A DNA stretch of 64,000 bases, from NCBI GenBank assembly GCA_907165065.1, contig OU015532.1, forward strand, positions 31,500,339-31,564,338, read 5' to 3'. The notes under the pieces were generated by a model that was not told where the DNA came from, searched no databases, and saw nothing but the letters and a program-made list of their open reading frames with translations. Made by a program: the position numbers and the translations under genes. This stretch comes from Caprimulgus europaeus (taxonomy: Eukaryota > Chordata > Aves > Caprimulgiformes > Caprimulgidae). Shown one piece after another: positions 26,962-39,465 of this stretch (the stretch's first letter is position 1; every line of letters starts with the position of its first letter).

Positions 26962-28095
26962 TGTATTTGGTTTACGTGGCAAGGTTTTGGTAGCAGGGGG
27001 GGCATAGGGGTGGCTTCTGTCAGAAGCTGCCAGAAGCTTCCCCCATGTCCCACACAGCCAATGCCAGCTGGCTACAAGACAGACCCACCGCTGGTCAAGA
27101 CCGAGCCAATCAGTAACGCCTCTGTAAGAACATAATTAAGAAAAAAAAAAAGGGGAGGTGGGTGGGAAGGGGACACTTTGTATGTAGAGAGGGAGGGGAG
27201 TGAGAAGATGTGAGAGAAACAACCCTTGCAGACACCAAGGTCAGTGAAGAAGGATGGGGAGGAGGTGCGCCAGAACAGAGATTTTCCTGCAACTTGTGGT
27301 GAAGACCATGGTGAAGCAGGCTGTCCCCCTGCAGTCCATGGAGGTCCATGGTGGAGCAGATGACCACTTGTAGCCCGTGGAGGACCCCATGCCAGAGCAG
27401 GTGGGTGCCTGAAGGAGGCTGTGACCCCACGGGAAGCCTGTATTGGAGCAGGTTCCTGTCAGGACCTGTGACCCTGTGGAGAGAGGAGCTCACACTGGAG
27501 CAGGTTTGCTGGCAGGACTTGTGACCCCGTGGGCGACCCGCGCTGGAGCAGTCCCTTCCTGAAGGACTGCACCCCATTGAAAGGACCCATGCTAAAGCAG
27601 TTTGTGAAGAACTGTCAGTCATGGGAAGGACTCACATTGGAGAAGTTTGTGGAGGACTGTCTCCCATGAGAGGGACCCCATGCTGCTGCGGGGGAAGGAG
27701 TCCTCCCCCTGAGGAGGAAGAAGCGGCAGAAACACCGTGTGATGAACTGATCCCAACCCCCATTCCCTGTCCCCCTGTGCCTCTGCAGGGGAGGAGGTGG
27801 AAATCAGGAGAGAAGTTAAGCCTGGGAAGCAGGGAGGGGTGGGGGAGGTGTTTTAAGATTTGGTTTTATTTCTCATTATCCTCTGATTTTGATTGGTAAT
27901 AAAGTAAAATAATTTTTTTTTCCCCAAGTCGAGTCTGTTTTGCCCGTGCCAGTCCTTGGTGAGTGATCTCTCTCTATCCTTATCTTGACCAATGAGCCTT
28001 CATTATATTTTTCTCCCCCTGCCCAGCTGAGGAGGGGGAGTGATAGAGTGGGCTTTGGTGGGCATTTGGCATCCAGCTAGGGTCAACCCAGCACA
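26962..28095 (+). mobile_element. Solo LTR of an avian endogenous retrovirus (TGTACTGGGTTT group)
   Basis: A 1134-bp LTR that starts TGTATTTGGTTTACG and ends GGGTCAACCCAGCACA, with terminal TG...CA and a perfect 5-bp duplication. A 5-bp duplication is typical of ERVL-like (class III) elements, so that class is my inference. In order it has a U3 start with GGCAAGGTTTTGGTAGC, a TATA-like region near 27131, and a long GC-rich centre. The centre (about 27290-27690) is made of diverged repeats of roughly 40-65 bp around GGAGCAG and GTGACCCCGTGG. A poly(A) signal, a GT/T-rich region and the segment CCCCAAGTCGAGTCTGTTTT follow. No internal gag, pol or env sequence is present, so this is a solo LTR. 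The long open frames here (for example 170 codons on the minus strand) are by-products of the internal repeats. Confidence 0.93.
27898..27903 (+). promoter_or_regulatory. LTR polyadenylation signal AATAAA
   Basis: AATAAA lies inside GATTGGTAATAAAGTAAAAT, followed by a T run. This is the expected end of the R region of the LTR. Confidence 0.7.
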
Positions 28096-28325
28096 GATAT
28101 TAAGAAAAATTTATTCATTGAAAGGGTTGTCAAACACTGGAACTTCCCAGGAAAGTGGTTGAGTCAGTCACCATCCCTGGAGGTATTTAAAAGACCTGTC
28201 GACATGACACTTACAGACATGGTTTAGTGGTGGACTTGGCAAGTTATTAGGTTTATGATTGATCTTAATGATCTTAAAATTTTTTTCCAACCTAAATGAT
28301 TTTATGATTCAATGATTCTATGAAT
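28096..28325 (+). mobile_element. CR1 LINE fragment, right part with 3' end
   Basis: Continues the CR1 that breaks at 26961. It has GATATTAAGAAAAATTTATT, then GAAAGGGTTGTCAA, CCCTGGAGGTATTTAAAAGA, GGTTTAGTGGTGGACTTGGC, and a degenerate tail with ATGATTCAATGATTCTATGA. The coding remnant is not functional. Confidence 0.95.
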
Positions 28326-31085
28326 AAATGTTAAAATTTAATAAATATATATTATGTCTTACACTAAATCCTAATGTTCTTTGGTTTTCTATTTTTAATT
28401 GACATTCATTTTTTAGTATATAGACAAAGTCTTTAATACAGCAAATCTTAGTTGCTATTGCTCAACTCTACATAGTGTATGCAGAGCTGTGTGGTTCATA
28501 TCAAGCAGTTAAGTGATTTAATGTTAGCTTTTTCATTGTCACTGAGGTTGGACTTCTGATTTAATACCCTCAAAGCTATCAGATTGAGTTAGACCGATAG
28601 ATTAAGTTTAATATCCAGAAGTTTTTTGCTTTTTATTACAAACATTGAAATGACACTCAATATTTTATAGTAAAATATATGTATTTGAGGTCCATACTAA
28701 GCCTTAGGACAGGTTGTCAGTCAAGTCCAGGTTTGATGTAGCTCTGGTCAACATTAATTATGTAAGATTTCTCATTTGAGGTTATCAGGGAAAAAAAAAA
28801 ATCTCTATAGATGAGCAAAAAGTTTATTTTAAATTGAAGAAAGTTTATTAGATGGTGTACACTAGGAAAGCTCCAGAATGGAGCCATGGCTTGTGATACA
28901 GCTTTATTAACAATTTATTTCTGTTTTCTTCATGCATTTGGGAGCAAATTCTCAACAGTTTTTGGCAATCTGTACTAGTTTGAGAATATATCTAAGAGAG
29001 TTCTGAATAAAGGCTCTTGTTTTGTTTTAATTGGGGAAACATTGTAGAATACTAACAGTTAATGTGATGTGCAATCCATGGTATATGGTAATAACAGCTA
29101 GAACCATGTTGTTCTGATGCATCTATCTCACAAGAAAAGGAAGTTGTTACAGGTGCACACCCTTTCTAACACAAAGTATTTTTCAAGATTCATCTACTAG
29201 GTCTTTTTCTGGCCAAAATTCTTGTCAGGAAATAGTTCTTGGCAAAGACACTAAGTGAAATGATTTTTTTTTTTCTTCCTGAGGAATTTTTACTAGATTT
29301 ACTGACATTTGCAAACTAAAAAAACCCCAACCAACCAAAAAAAAAAAAACAAACCCACCCAAAAAAGCTCCAAAATGTAGGTGGAGTAAGTCTTGAAGTT
29401 TTATCACCCCAATTAGACCTAACAAGGTAAAATCCTTTGTAAATCTGAGTCCAGCTGCTCTCTCAGTTCCTCTGGTTCAGAGGTGATGACTCTGCCAAAC
29501 AATCCCATCTTCTGCATATGTCAGTTTGGCAATGCCTCCTTCAAACTGTAAATACCCTGGCTGTCCTAAAATGTTTTGTTATGCTCATGTAAGTAGGAGT
29601 TGGTATTAGAGAGGCCAGAAAAAAAACATTATATAATGAAAACTGTTACTACAAAGGCTTCTAAATAGAGGAAATCCCCAAATAAGCTATGAGAGCAGGA
29701 TTTTTTGCCTCCATATTAAAATTTCCTTTCATGTGGTTAGTTTACATAAAGTGGTTACCTAGGGATATTCTTTAGAATTAGTTGACATATTGTTTGTGTT
29801 CTTGTTGCTACCCTGTAAATATAATGATCTGAAATCAGATGAAAGAAGTTTTATCCCCCCCCCACAATACCTGAGAGACTGCAACCCCCCTCCAAGTTTG
29901 ACATTTAAATCCCAGCTGTGCTGTTGCCTTTAACTGTGCAAGACAGCAAGACAGCACATTTTGTAGATTAAACCAATAAACTAGCAAACATAAAAGAAAC
30001 AAATCTCATAATTGTGGATTTCAATTAAAGAAAGGAGGATCAAAGCAAACATTCTGCTTGAAATTGCACAGCTGCTATCTACACAAAATGAGAGAAAAAA
30101 CCCCTTCTCCAGCTAGCCATAATTTTTGGGGTGGGGGAAGGAGGAGGGAGAGCTCAAACCCTGCAGTAGGACAGATTGCTTGTGCTTCTCACGTCCCAAT
30201 CAGTAATATAGAAATATTGAGTAATAAATTCCCTGCCTCTCCTGATCTGAGAAGCTCCCACCATCTGTGAAAGACAATTTGTAACAGCTTTAGTATTAAG
30301 ATTCCGTAAACAGACAATCACAAGCATTGTGCCAAACAGTGCCTACATTTGGAGAAAAAGCATGAGTAACACCACAACCCTTGTATTGCAAAATTATCCA
30401 GCGACCAAAACAGTTTCGATTGCACAGGGTTTCTTTTTTTTTTTTCTCTTCTTTTCCCAGTCAGTGAGGAGTGCTGGAGTGTGCACACAATTCAGCTACA
30501 TCTGAGGGCTGTGTATGCAGGCCTCATCCTAATGTGCTGAATTATTATTGATGGCTGAGGTAGTTCTGCTCTGCTGGTGAACCAATAATGTCAAGGCAGT
30601 ATCTGCAAGATTAATTATAGGAGAGAATGGGCTCTGGTTTCCAGGGGCTGAGACATTAATAGAGACTGAGCATTAGTTTCAGGGGATTCAACAGACAGCT
30701 GAACAAATGCCTCAGACAATGTTATACATGCTAAATCCTGGCACTTACCTCTTAACAGTACGGGGAAAAAAAAAAAAAAGTTTAGAACAATTGGGTTTAA
30801 ACTGGGGAAAACAGAAGGCTCTATAAGCCAGATGAAAAGGAAACAAAACAATACTGAGGTTGCTAAAACAAGGTGGGCTTTATGAACGTATGGAGTATAT
30901 TGTCCTTTGCAATATACTGATGAGAAAGGAGACAGTGAGTAATTTCTGTAGCATTAACAGAAAAAGAAACTGCTTTTTTGTGACTGACAGTACCTAAGTT
31001 CTCAAAATGCATATGATATTCTATACATGGAAGTAGAATTTGGATCAAAAAGCAGAATATTTTATGCTGTTCCTCTTGCACCACT

Positions 31086-31115
31086 GCAGTGGAAATTTGT
31101 GCAGTGGAAATTTGT
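31086..31115. repeat. Two exact tandem copies of a 15-bp unit
   Basis: GCAGTGGAAATTTGT occurs twice back-to-back with no mismatch. Confidence 0.9.
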
Positions 31116-32938
31116 GCTCCACAAAGGATTTTAGCTGTAGAGAACTGAGAATATGCAGTGGATGAAGCTGCAGCCATAGCAACAGCTATATAAATTTTCA
31201 GGCAATGACAAGGCACACGGTACAAAATTTAAGCAGTATAACTCCTACATTTTCTTTCAAAAAAAAAAAAAAAAAGTTCACAAAAGGATGTTGAATGCTT
31301 TTTGTTACAAAGTAATTGTACCTTCCACCTTATCAAGACCCTGGCCTTCCTGCATTTTGCTTGTGTGATCAGAAGCGCTGCTGAGAGATTAGCTGTAACT
31401 TTCTATCTTGTCTGATAGCTTTGGCAGGTGATAGCCCTCTTCCGCTCGTTATCTCTTAGGTGTAATATTTTCAAAATAGCCTTGGAAATTTTGAGGCCAA
31501 AATTTCAATATATTGTCCAACTACTCACCCTTTGTGCCTTTTCCTAGCTGTGCAATACTTTCAACAAAATAATCCCCAAATGAATAAACCCAAGATGCTG
31601 GTGTGGCTCAACACACCAAAGTATAGGCTTATGAAAGTGATTTCAAAGGGGAAGGAAAAACCTTCACACCACTAATTTCCCAGTTTCACAATTGCTAAGT
31701 GCAGCACTGCTTTTCTTCAGACTTGAAACAGCAGCAGGAGAACTATTAAGCAAATGCACTTGAGGTTGAAAGATCCACAGTAGAAGGATAAATTTAAGCT
31801 TCCATCTTTACTTTGTGTCTATAGCTTCTGAGTGATTTCTTTCACAATGTCCTGTGAAACTGCACTGCCAATTTTTCATTGCCCAGAGATACAGGATAGG
31901 AGACCCTGAGGAACTTTACACGTCTCAAATTATCTGGGAGCTTTGCAAGCCTAAATAGGGGTGCAAATGAGCTAACAAAAAGGATTCAAATCCTGCTCTG
32001 AAATGAAACAGTAAGTGTCCCAAAGAAGAGGGGCCCATGTTAGAAAGAATACCAAAATATGTTTTAAAAACTAAAACCTGTTAAAATAAATTTCAACTGC
32101 AACACACCAATATTTTTTTTTAGGTCTTGTTTTTTTGTCACCAAGTTCATGACAAACCTTAAGGATATTATTTTGAAACAGACACAACTTCACAAAGCCT
32201 TGTCATCCTGATGAGGTGGAGAATACCAGTGTAATTATATTAATCTGAAAATAATATGACCAATTTGAACAGCAAACCTATTTGCTCCCTCATAAGTTCA
32301 ATTCATTTTGGCCAAGAGTGATTCAGTTCATAATGAATAAATAAAGGTCAAAATCTACATCCAGCACCTGAGTGCAGGAAAACATCTCTTTCCTAGGTGA
32401 GTCTTTGGAAGGAATGAAGTCTTGAAGCTAAATCTTGTTGAGCTGAACTACAAAAAAACCAGACAGCTTCGAATTGTTCATTTTGTTCCTGTATCTTTTC
32501 TGTGCTGATTTTGTTTTAAGCTGCTCAGCAGTCACACAAATAATGCTCAGTTTCCTGTCATATGCCATAAAGAAGTTGCAAGATATTAGAAGTGTGAATG
32601 ACAGTAGAGTATGTTACTATGTTTGTTACCATCCTGAAGATGATCTCTTTTAAGAGTGATTAGTTAGCTAAAATGTCACATTATTCCCAACCATATTTGA
32701 AGAAAGTGAGATGTCATGGCTTCATCATGTCTTTATCAAACAGTAGTTTACGGAGTTGTAAAGAAACATGACAAAACTCTGTTTTGTGACAGCTTCATTC
32801 TTTTGAAGTTCTATTTGATCTTGTAGTCAAAGGTTGTCATGTTTCTACCCAATCATCAGCTGGAATCTTTCTTACTGATGATCTGAGTTTTGGAATGAAA
32901 GGCATGCTGAACCCAAAAATCCAGCCCTGGATATTTAC

Positions 32939-32961
32939 TTTTTTTTTTTTTTCCCCCCCCC
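32939..32961. repeat. T14-C9 homopolymer pair
   Basis: A run of 14 T is followed directly by 9 C, forming a pure pyrimidine tract. Confidence 0.85.
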
Positions 32962-34492
32962 GAACTGTAAAAAGTTTTAAAATAGAAAATAAAAAGTCAT
33001 AAGTGATATAAAAACATTATCTTAATTTTGTGTAGATATTTTGGTAGTATTTAAACTGGAACTAATTTATAGTCATTATGAAATCTAAGCTGCCATGAAA
33101 AGAAAACAACTTACCTCAAAGAATCTGGACTCAAAAAGAAGACAGGTAGGCCAAGTGCATTCAGTCCAGGGCAAAAATAGGTAGAGTGGGCTATTTTAAA
33201 GCAACAAGACCTTTTAACAATCAGATTTAGCATACTGAGAATTTTCCACAAATAGTACAGTATATCACTGAATGCTGTTGGAAAATAAAATCACCAGAAC
33301 TTAGCAAGAAACAGATTTGTATCAAAACTTGAGACCAAAATCTCTAAATGTTTATAATATCACTTTTGAAGCTACAGACTTTTTATTACCTTACTGTGAC
33401 CAAACTCTCAGAAAATTCCTTCTCTCCCTCACAGTGGAAAATAAGTGGTACAAATGTGTCAGGCACATCTTTGATCAGTTGATACACATTTGGAAACAGT
33501 AAGAAAAAGGCAAAGGTCTAGATACTTTCTCCTGAGATGTAGAAGGTGTTATACCTGATCAACTGCAATTTGCAGTGCAGAGCAGTGCATCATGCTAAAA
33601 CAATATCCTGTCTGAGTTTTACTCCATCCAAATGCTACTGTATCCTGAAACAGAAGACAAGCAGCATTTGAACATTAGCCAAGGCAACTTATATAAAGAA
33701 GCAGTAAACTAAGGCAAAGAACTACAGAACAGAATAGTCATTCCTAAATGAGAACATTCATCAAACTAAGAATTAATTATGCAGTAGACATTATTACCAG
33801 CTTCTTAGAACTGAAACTAGAAGCTCTTTAAAAACCACATCTGTGATAAAGAAAAAACCTGAAAACAAGTGATGATTCTTCCTTCAGGTACCTATGAAAA
33901 TTGGACCTGTTTGGGTCATTCCCATACTCAGACTTACTACAAACCCATCTTTGTGAGTTATTTTCTTGTCAATGCTGATAGTTAATATCTTCTATCAGGA
34001 AAACCAGATAAAAAAAGGAAGAAGAGAAGTTGTAATTTATTAAATATTTATGCTAGTGGTAGAAGAAAATAATGTTTTTGTTCTTCCAAGAATTAGTGCT
34101 ATTATACTTATTATATTTCAAATAATAAATAAATTAATTACTCTTTTAGAGTTTGTAATCCACTGTTGTGGTTACTGTTTTACTATTAAAATAAGAAAAA
34201 ATAAGAAAGCTTCGTAAAAACAATAGAGCTTCCTAGAGGAAAAAAAGAAAAGTGAAAAAGGATTGAATATTTATTTTGTGTTAATATTCTGAAGTTTTTT
34301 GGGGTGTTTGACAATCCTTACATAAGCTTCTTTTGAATATTAGCACTCTGTATAAAATTACCTATGTACCTAACTTTTTGCACTTTTGAATAGCTAGCCT
34401 TGCTTCTGAAAGCATGTTGAACACAAAATACAATGCACAGGAACATTGGAAGAGTTCCAAGTTCGTCCTTTAAACATTTGTTAAGACGTCAG

Positions 34493-34511
34493 AAAAAAAA
34501 AAAAAAAAAAA
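34493..34511. repeat. Poly(A) tract, A19
   Basis: Nineteen consecutive A in unique sequence. No retroposed body was recognised upstream. Confidence 0.9.
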
Positions 34512-35438
34512 GTAACATTGAGAACTAGGTTTGAAACGTCTTTTAAGTTTTTAGTGAGTAACACCTGTTTTCACTTTTACCTCCTATATTAATGTAGTTG
34601 CTTTGCCTCGGCACTGATACTAACACCTACATTTGTTCTTGTACTGCATGGAAAAGCTGTTGAAGTCAGAGTTTAAAAGTTATTCCTGTTTTTTTTTTTT
34701 CTAAACATTAGCTTAGTGAAGTACAGTACCTTAAGTTATTTGAACCCATGATCAAAAGAGGCATATTTTCCTAAGTCAAAGTCGATTTCTGGCAAAAGAT
34801 TTGGTAGAAATTTACAGCACAAAAACCAACAGAACAGAATAGCTTTTAATCTCTACTCATTTTTCCTTCCCTCAGAAAATAATTAGAGTCCCACAACACA
34901 ACTGACACACCAGGTATCATACTTTGTCCTGGCTTCTGAATGGATGTTCACTATTTTTTAACTGATAATAAGAATAAATTATTTCTCTTTCGTGTGTGAA
35001 TTTCTAGGGAAAAACTGTATTTGTGTGCATTTTTTTTACACAAATCTTTAGTGAGGAGTTCAATCAGTGATTTCACATCTTCATGAATATATTCACAAAG
35101 TTCAGCTTATGAACAGCGAAGGCAATTTGAAAGTTTTTGTCTATATTTGCTGCAGTCAAGTGCTGTAATTCAGAGTAGGTTAATTTAGATAAGAAAGAAG
35201 CTGTCCACTAAATAAAAGTAAAATGCCTACCTTCATTAACGAATGACTATTTTCGTGGCTCTGCTCTGTGGGGCAGTGCCAGCATTCCAGCCCAAGTGGA
35301 TGTAGAGATGAAGGGAAGCTGCAGTCCTCCCTGAAAAAGATGGTGATAGCAGGAGGTGATTGTGTAGATACACCCTGTATATATGTGTGGGAAGGGACTA
35401 GGGTTGTTTACCGTCACCATCCTTTTTTCCAGCAACGC

Positions 35439-35501
35439 TGGGTTTTTTGGGGTTTTTTTTTGTGGGTTTTTTTTTGTTTGTTTGGTTTTGGTTTTGTTTT
35501 T
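35439..35501. repeat. G/T-only low-complexity tract
   Basis: About 63 bases containing only G and T, with G runs of 3, 4 and 3 separated by T runs. The complementary A/C type is seen at 29318-29365. Confidence 0.85.
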
Positions 35502-36120
35502 CTGAAAGTCATGTATACAGCATTGATAGGAGTCAGAGACAGAGGACAAACAAGTGTGTGCAGGAAACAGGGCTGCAGCGATCCATTATCGATATTAAGA
35601 ATGTGTTCATGTCAGTATTTCAAGCCAGGAAGGGAAATGATACCTGAAGAAATACTTCTGGTTCTTCCACAAGACTAAATTATTTTTTTCCTTATCCTTG
35701 CAGTAATCAAATTCAGTTTTGCTTACAGTACTTAGAAGCTTTGAGCTGTCTATGCTGCAACTTCCCCAAAAAGAAGGATTTTTTTAATTTATTTATTTTT
35801 TTATTTTTTTTAATAGAAATACCCTTCTGTGACACAGGAGTCCTAGATTCTTCCCCTAGATCTAGGTAAAGCTTCTCATGAAGTCATAAACAGTTCTGCA
35901 CATTTACACTTTTAGAAGTGACATGTGTCTTGATCTGGATATGCCAAAATCCAGGCAATAAAAATACAATAAAGAGCAATAAGACACCAGAGACACCCAG
36001 GAAAGAAACTAAATGTTTTGATACCATTTGCAGTGAAAACCTATTTGGGATAAACAATCAGAAATTATGTTTTATTTCCTGTTATATTTGAAGAAATATG
36101 AGATCTTCCAATGTATTTTC

Positions 36121-36433
36121 TGATTTTACAAAATATATTTTTTATTACAAAGGTTTTATTAGAGTTAGTCTCATAGAAGTACAGATGACTGCCTTCTCAA
36201 GGAATGTCTTTCCTTGCAGTTTCCTATTTCTAGACCAAATGAGACTGAATTTTATGATTTTACAAAATGTACTGTCTTCTAAATGGATTTTATTCAGAAA
36301 TTCATGATCTGTTTTATCTGAGTTCTTTTAACAATTCACATACTCTTCTCATAGCAGGTCAGATGACTGTGAAACTGCTTTCTCAAGAAATTTCTCTTCA
36401 GGCAGAGTTTCTTATTTCTGGACCAAATGAAAT
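36121..36433 (+). repeat. Ancient diverged tandem duplication (two units)
   Basis: Unit 1 starts at 36121 with TGATTTTACAAAAT and unit 2 at 36255 with the same 14 bases. Both then show a CTCATAG block (36170 and 36348), CAGATGACTG, CTTTCTCAAG-like text, TTTC(C/T)TATTTCTRGACCAAAT, and an A/T-rich end. Unit 2 is about 45 bp longer between the start and CTCATAG. The similar peptides in overlapping open frames at 36098-36307 and 36267-36602 come from this duplication, not from a gene. Confidence 0.75.
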
Positions 36434-38390
36434 AAAAATAATAATAATTTTTGATTTACTCCTCCAAGTAATCAAACTATTTGTAGTTAATATGTCACTG
36501 ATCACACCAGCTTATCTCATAATTGTGATGAATGTGTTCTTTGCATTCATTTTTGTCTTTAGATCAGTCAGTAAGCAGAGTGAATCCAAGATCTTTAAAT
36601 AGTAGAGAGATTCAGTATATGGCAAAATAGACAGTACATCAGATACAAATGCCTAAAATAAAGAAATAAAACATAATCTTTTTTTTTTAAATAAAATTGG
36701 ATCAAATTAATTTTCAATTAAAATAACAAAATTTACAGCTGTTTGACAGCACCAAGCTCATATACAAATAAGGAAGTATGACTATTTCTTTCAGTAGCAG
36801 AAGGAAATACATTATTTTGATCTTAACATTATGTACTTTGTTTTAATAATTAGAGAACAGATTATCAGCTAATATGAACTGCTGTAATTACACTAGGAAG
36901 TTATGACGTTACACCATCTGAGAATCTGCTTTGAATGTCATACTTGCACCAAATTTGTGCTACTACTTTTTTTTTTTTTTAATATGAGGATTTTTAGACA
37001 ACTACAGAGTAAAAAAAAAAATGGAGTTGTACAAAGACTACTTTTGAAACCTGCTGTGATGTAGAGAGTATATGCTACCAATCATGTCAACAGAGTTTAT
37101 TTTCTTTGATTTCACACTATAGCTCTAGGCATATGCGATAGCAGATAGAAGTAGCTTTTGATAGCTCACTAAATGTATCACAGCACCAAAGGACTTGAAA
37201 AAAAGGCTAACAGATTTTGTAAAAACAAAAAGAGGGGAGAAAAGCAATAGTAAAAGAGAAAGATAAAGCTGGCTTGTGCCAAAGCAAAACACAAAGCTAG
37301 ACCTGCAACATCATCATCAGTAGTGAAGAGTTCATTGATGTACACTGCACAGTACTCTTAATCTCGTCATGTGAAGTAGTGCACAGTGGCAGAGAAAGCT
37401 AGAATTGATTGCTAATTGGAATTATAAGACCAGTTTATCAGAATCTTCCTGTCTTTAAGATTTGCTATTACTGCATATAAACTAGATGCTGTCAAAACAG
37501 CTGTAAATTCTGCTGGTATAATTGGAAATGATTTTGATTCACCTTAGGAAAGGGGATTTTGATTGATTTATTTTGTTAGGTATCTGAATTTGATATACTG
37601 TCTATAGTACCAAGCTCTGACTTCCCTCACTATTTAAAGAACCTAGTTCCATAGCACTTATTGCTCTAAAGAGAGAAGCAATCAAAAAAACACTCATTTA
37701 TCATACTTACAGTGCAACTTTGTCTGATCTACTGACATGTTAACTACAAAATTCATGTGTTTTTAGAGAAATTCTGTACTTCATGCTTCAGATTGTAAAA
37801 TGATGAGGAAAAAGGGCAAAAGAAAAGTCAATAGGTTAAAATGTTATTGTGAATACAATGGATTAGATGTGGAATTCCTGTGCCGCCCAGAGAGAGGGAA
37901 GGTGGGAATGGCAGGACGTTCCTTCCACTGATCCAAACCCACATATCTACCAAAGGCTGAACTGATCTGACATTGTCAGTGAGTTCATTTACATTCTGCT
38001 CTTACTTGTTCTGCATATTCCATCAAGCAGCAGGGAAAAAGTTTGTTCAGTGTGCTTTGAAGTCAACGCTGATTCACATTTTTTTTACTGGGAACATGCT
38101 TTGGTGAGAATTAGATCACACTTAAGAAAATTTCTCTTTAAATTCGTGCTTACATAAAGAAGAGTCATGATTCAGTAGGTCAGGAAAATTCCATTTACCA
38201 ACAGACTTTCATTTAACAGTTTACTCCAACTTAAAGTGCAACTCTAAGCTCCGTATACATGAAAAACAGTGCTTTGCAACTAGCACTGACTTATGTGAGG
38301 GGACACAAAGTTGACTACTCCAGAAGCTCTTCAAACTACACTTAAAAATCAAGCAGCTGGAAGTAGCCTGGCTTGAATATCCTGCTATCA
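36434..38390. other. Unique noncoding sequence
   Basis: No gene seen. The block at about 37390-37560 is repeat-free and contains GCTAATTGGAATTATAAG and GGTATAATTGGAAATGA, reminiscent of homeodomain-rich conserved noncoding sequence. This was not tested. Confidence 0.5.
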
Positions 38391-38594
38391 TTTTTTGGAG
38401 GGGGGTCGGGCTGAAATGATTCTCAACAGCTTCTTGGGACAGCTGTCACTACTGTCAGTATTACTTGAGCCACCACTGTGATAACTTGGACTCCCACTAC
38501 TACTGCATGATTCACTATGCTGTTTGATCCTAGGAAACCCTGATGTTGTGACTTCAAAGCTGCTGCTGTAGCTGCATGTATGGAAGGTTATCAT
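38391..38594 (-). other. Serine-rich open frame, unidentified (possible exon or retrocopy)
   Basis: A 68-codon minus-strand frame opens directly after an in-frame TAG and ends at a TGA. The product is unusually polar for this AT-rich desert: it is rich in Ser with Gly, Thr and Asp in the middle (SESCSSSGSPSYHSGGSS) and basic at the C-terminus (PKKLLRIISARPPSKK). An AG precedes the ATG (CAGTAG|ATG), so a splice acceptor is possible, but the polypyrimidine tract is poor. I recognise no protein family. No poly(A) signal or target-site duplication is obvious nearby. It may be a terminal coding exon, a decayed retrocopy, or chance. Confidence 0.25.
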
Positions 38595-39465
38595 CTACTG
38601 TATCTAACATAAAAGTACTGAAAGTTACTTTTATTAACTCTTCTGTGGCAGATCAAGTTTCTGATACATCCTGAATCAATGTGCTTTTAAGCTTCTAAAG
38701 AAGCCCAATATACATCCTGGCCCTGATCTCACTCTCTGGGATTAGACTTTCAGTTTGGTTTCATTTTCACATAATATTGATGTATTTTCTAGAGTCCCCA
38801 AACTAGTACTTCCTGCCCATACACTAACTGCAAACTGCAAGACTAATAATACCACCACTACCCAAATGCTAGATATCCCTTTGAAACACCTTCTTGTTAA
38901 GACTTTAAGATTAGAAAGTATGTACTCATGTATTGTGATTTTCCTTCCCTCCTCCTTTATGAAAGAGCCTTTGGGTTGAGGCCAATAACATGACTTCTCA
39001 TGAAAGCACTGGAAAACTGCAGACCCGAGTATTGCTCTGTAATATGAATGGCAAGTATGAAAAAATACTTCTTCATGTAATAGGCATACTTCTGACCAGA
39101 AGAGAGGAATATTTGAATGTTGATCGTGTAACTGTCATATATATAGTCATGTGACTCATATACAAACATACTGGATTACCTTTTGTATTTACAACGTCTC
39201 TTTACAACAAAGTGGTGCAGTAACTGTCAAAAAACCCACTCCTCTGATTCATGGAATTCAAAAAGGTGTTAGAAGTTCTTCTGATTCAATGCCTTCAGGG
39301 TTCATTGGTATGTCAGAGATATACCCTAAATAGTGTGGATGACACAGATGCCCAGATCAGAAGATCGTACTAGAGTTACAGGACTGGGCTGCTATTGTGC
39401 TAGATGTTGCAAGAGTCAGTAACCATGAGCCATGGTTTAGTTCAACTATTGCATGTGCCCATACA
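38595..39465. other. Unique noncoding sequence
   Basis: No gene or repeat recognised. Short overlapping frames only. Confidence 0.5.

Larger units (their letters stand above)
28326..36120. other. Unique noncoding sequence
   Basis: No gene or recognisable mobile element. Low-complexity A/C- or G/T-rich tracts occur near 29318-29365 and 35439-35501. Blocks at about 29915-30060, 30480-30640 and 31330-31460 are less AT-rich and repeat-free, and are the likeliest places for conserved noncoding elements. Open frames (120 codons at 30863-31225 minus, 136 codons at 35268-35678 plus) lack domains, and the latter includes a Phe/Gly/Trp run made by the G/T tract. Confidence 0.55.

Noticed and set aside
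27110..27622. 170-codon minus-strand open frame
   Set aside because: It lies wholly inside the solo LTR and arises from its GC-rich internal repeats. It has no recognisable domain.
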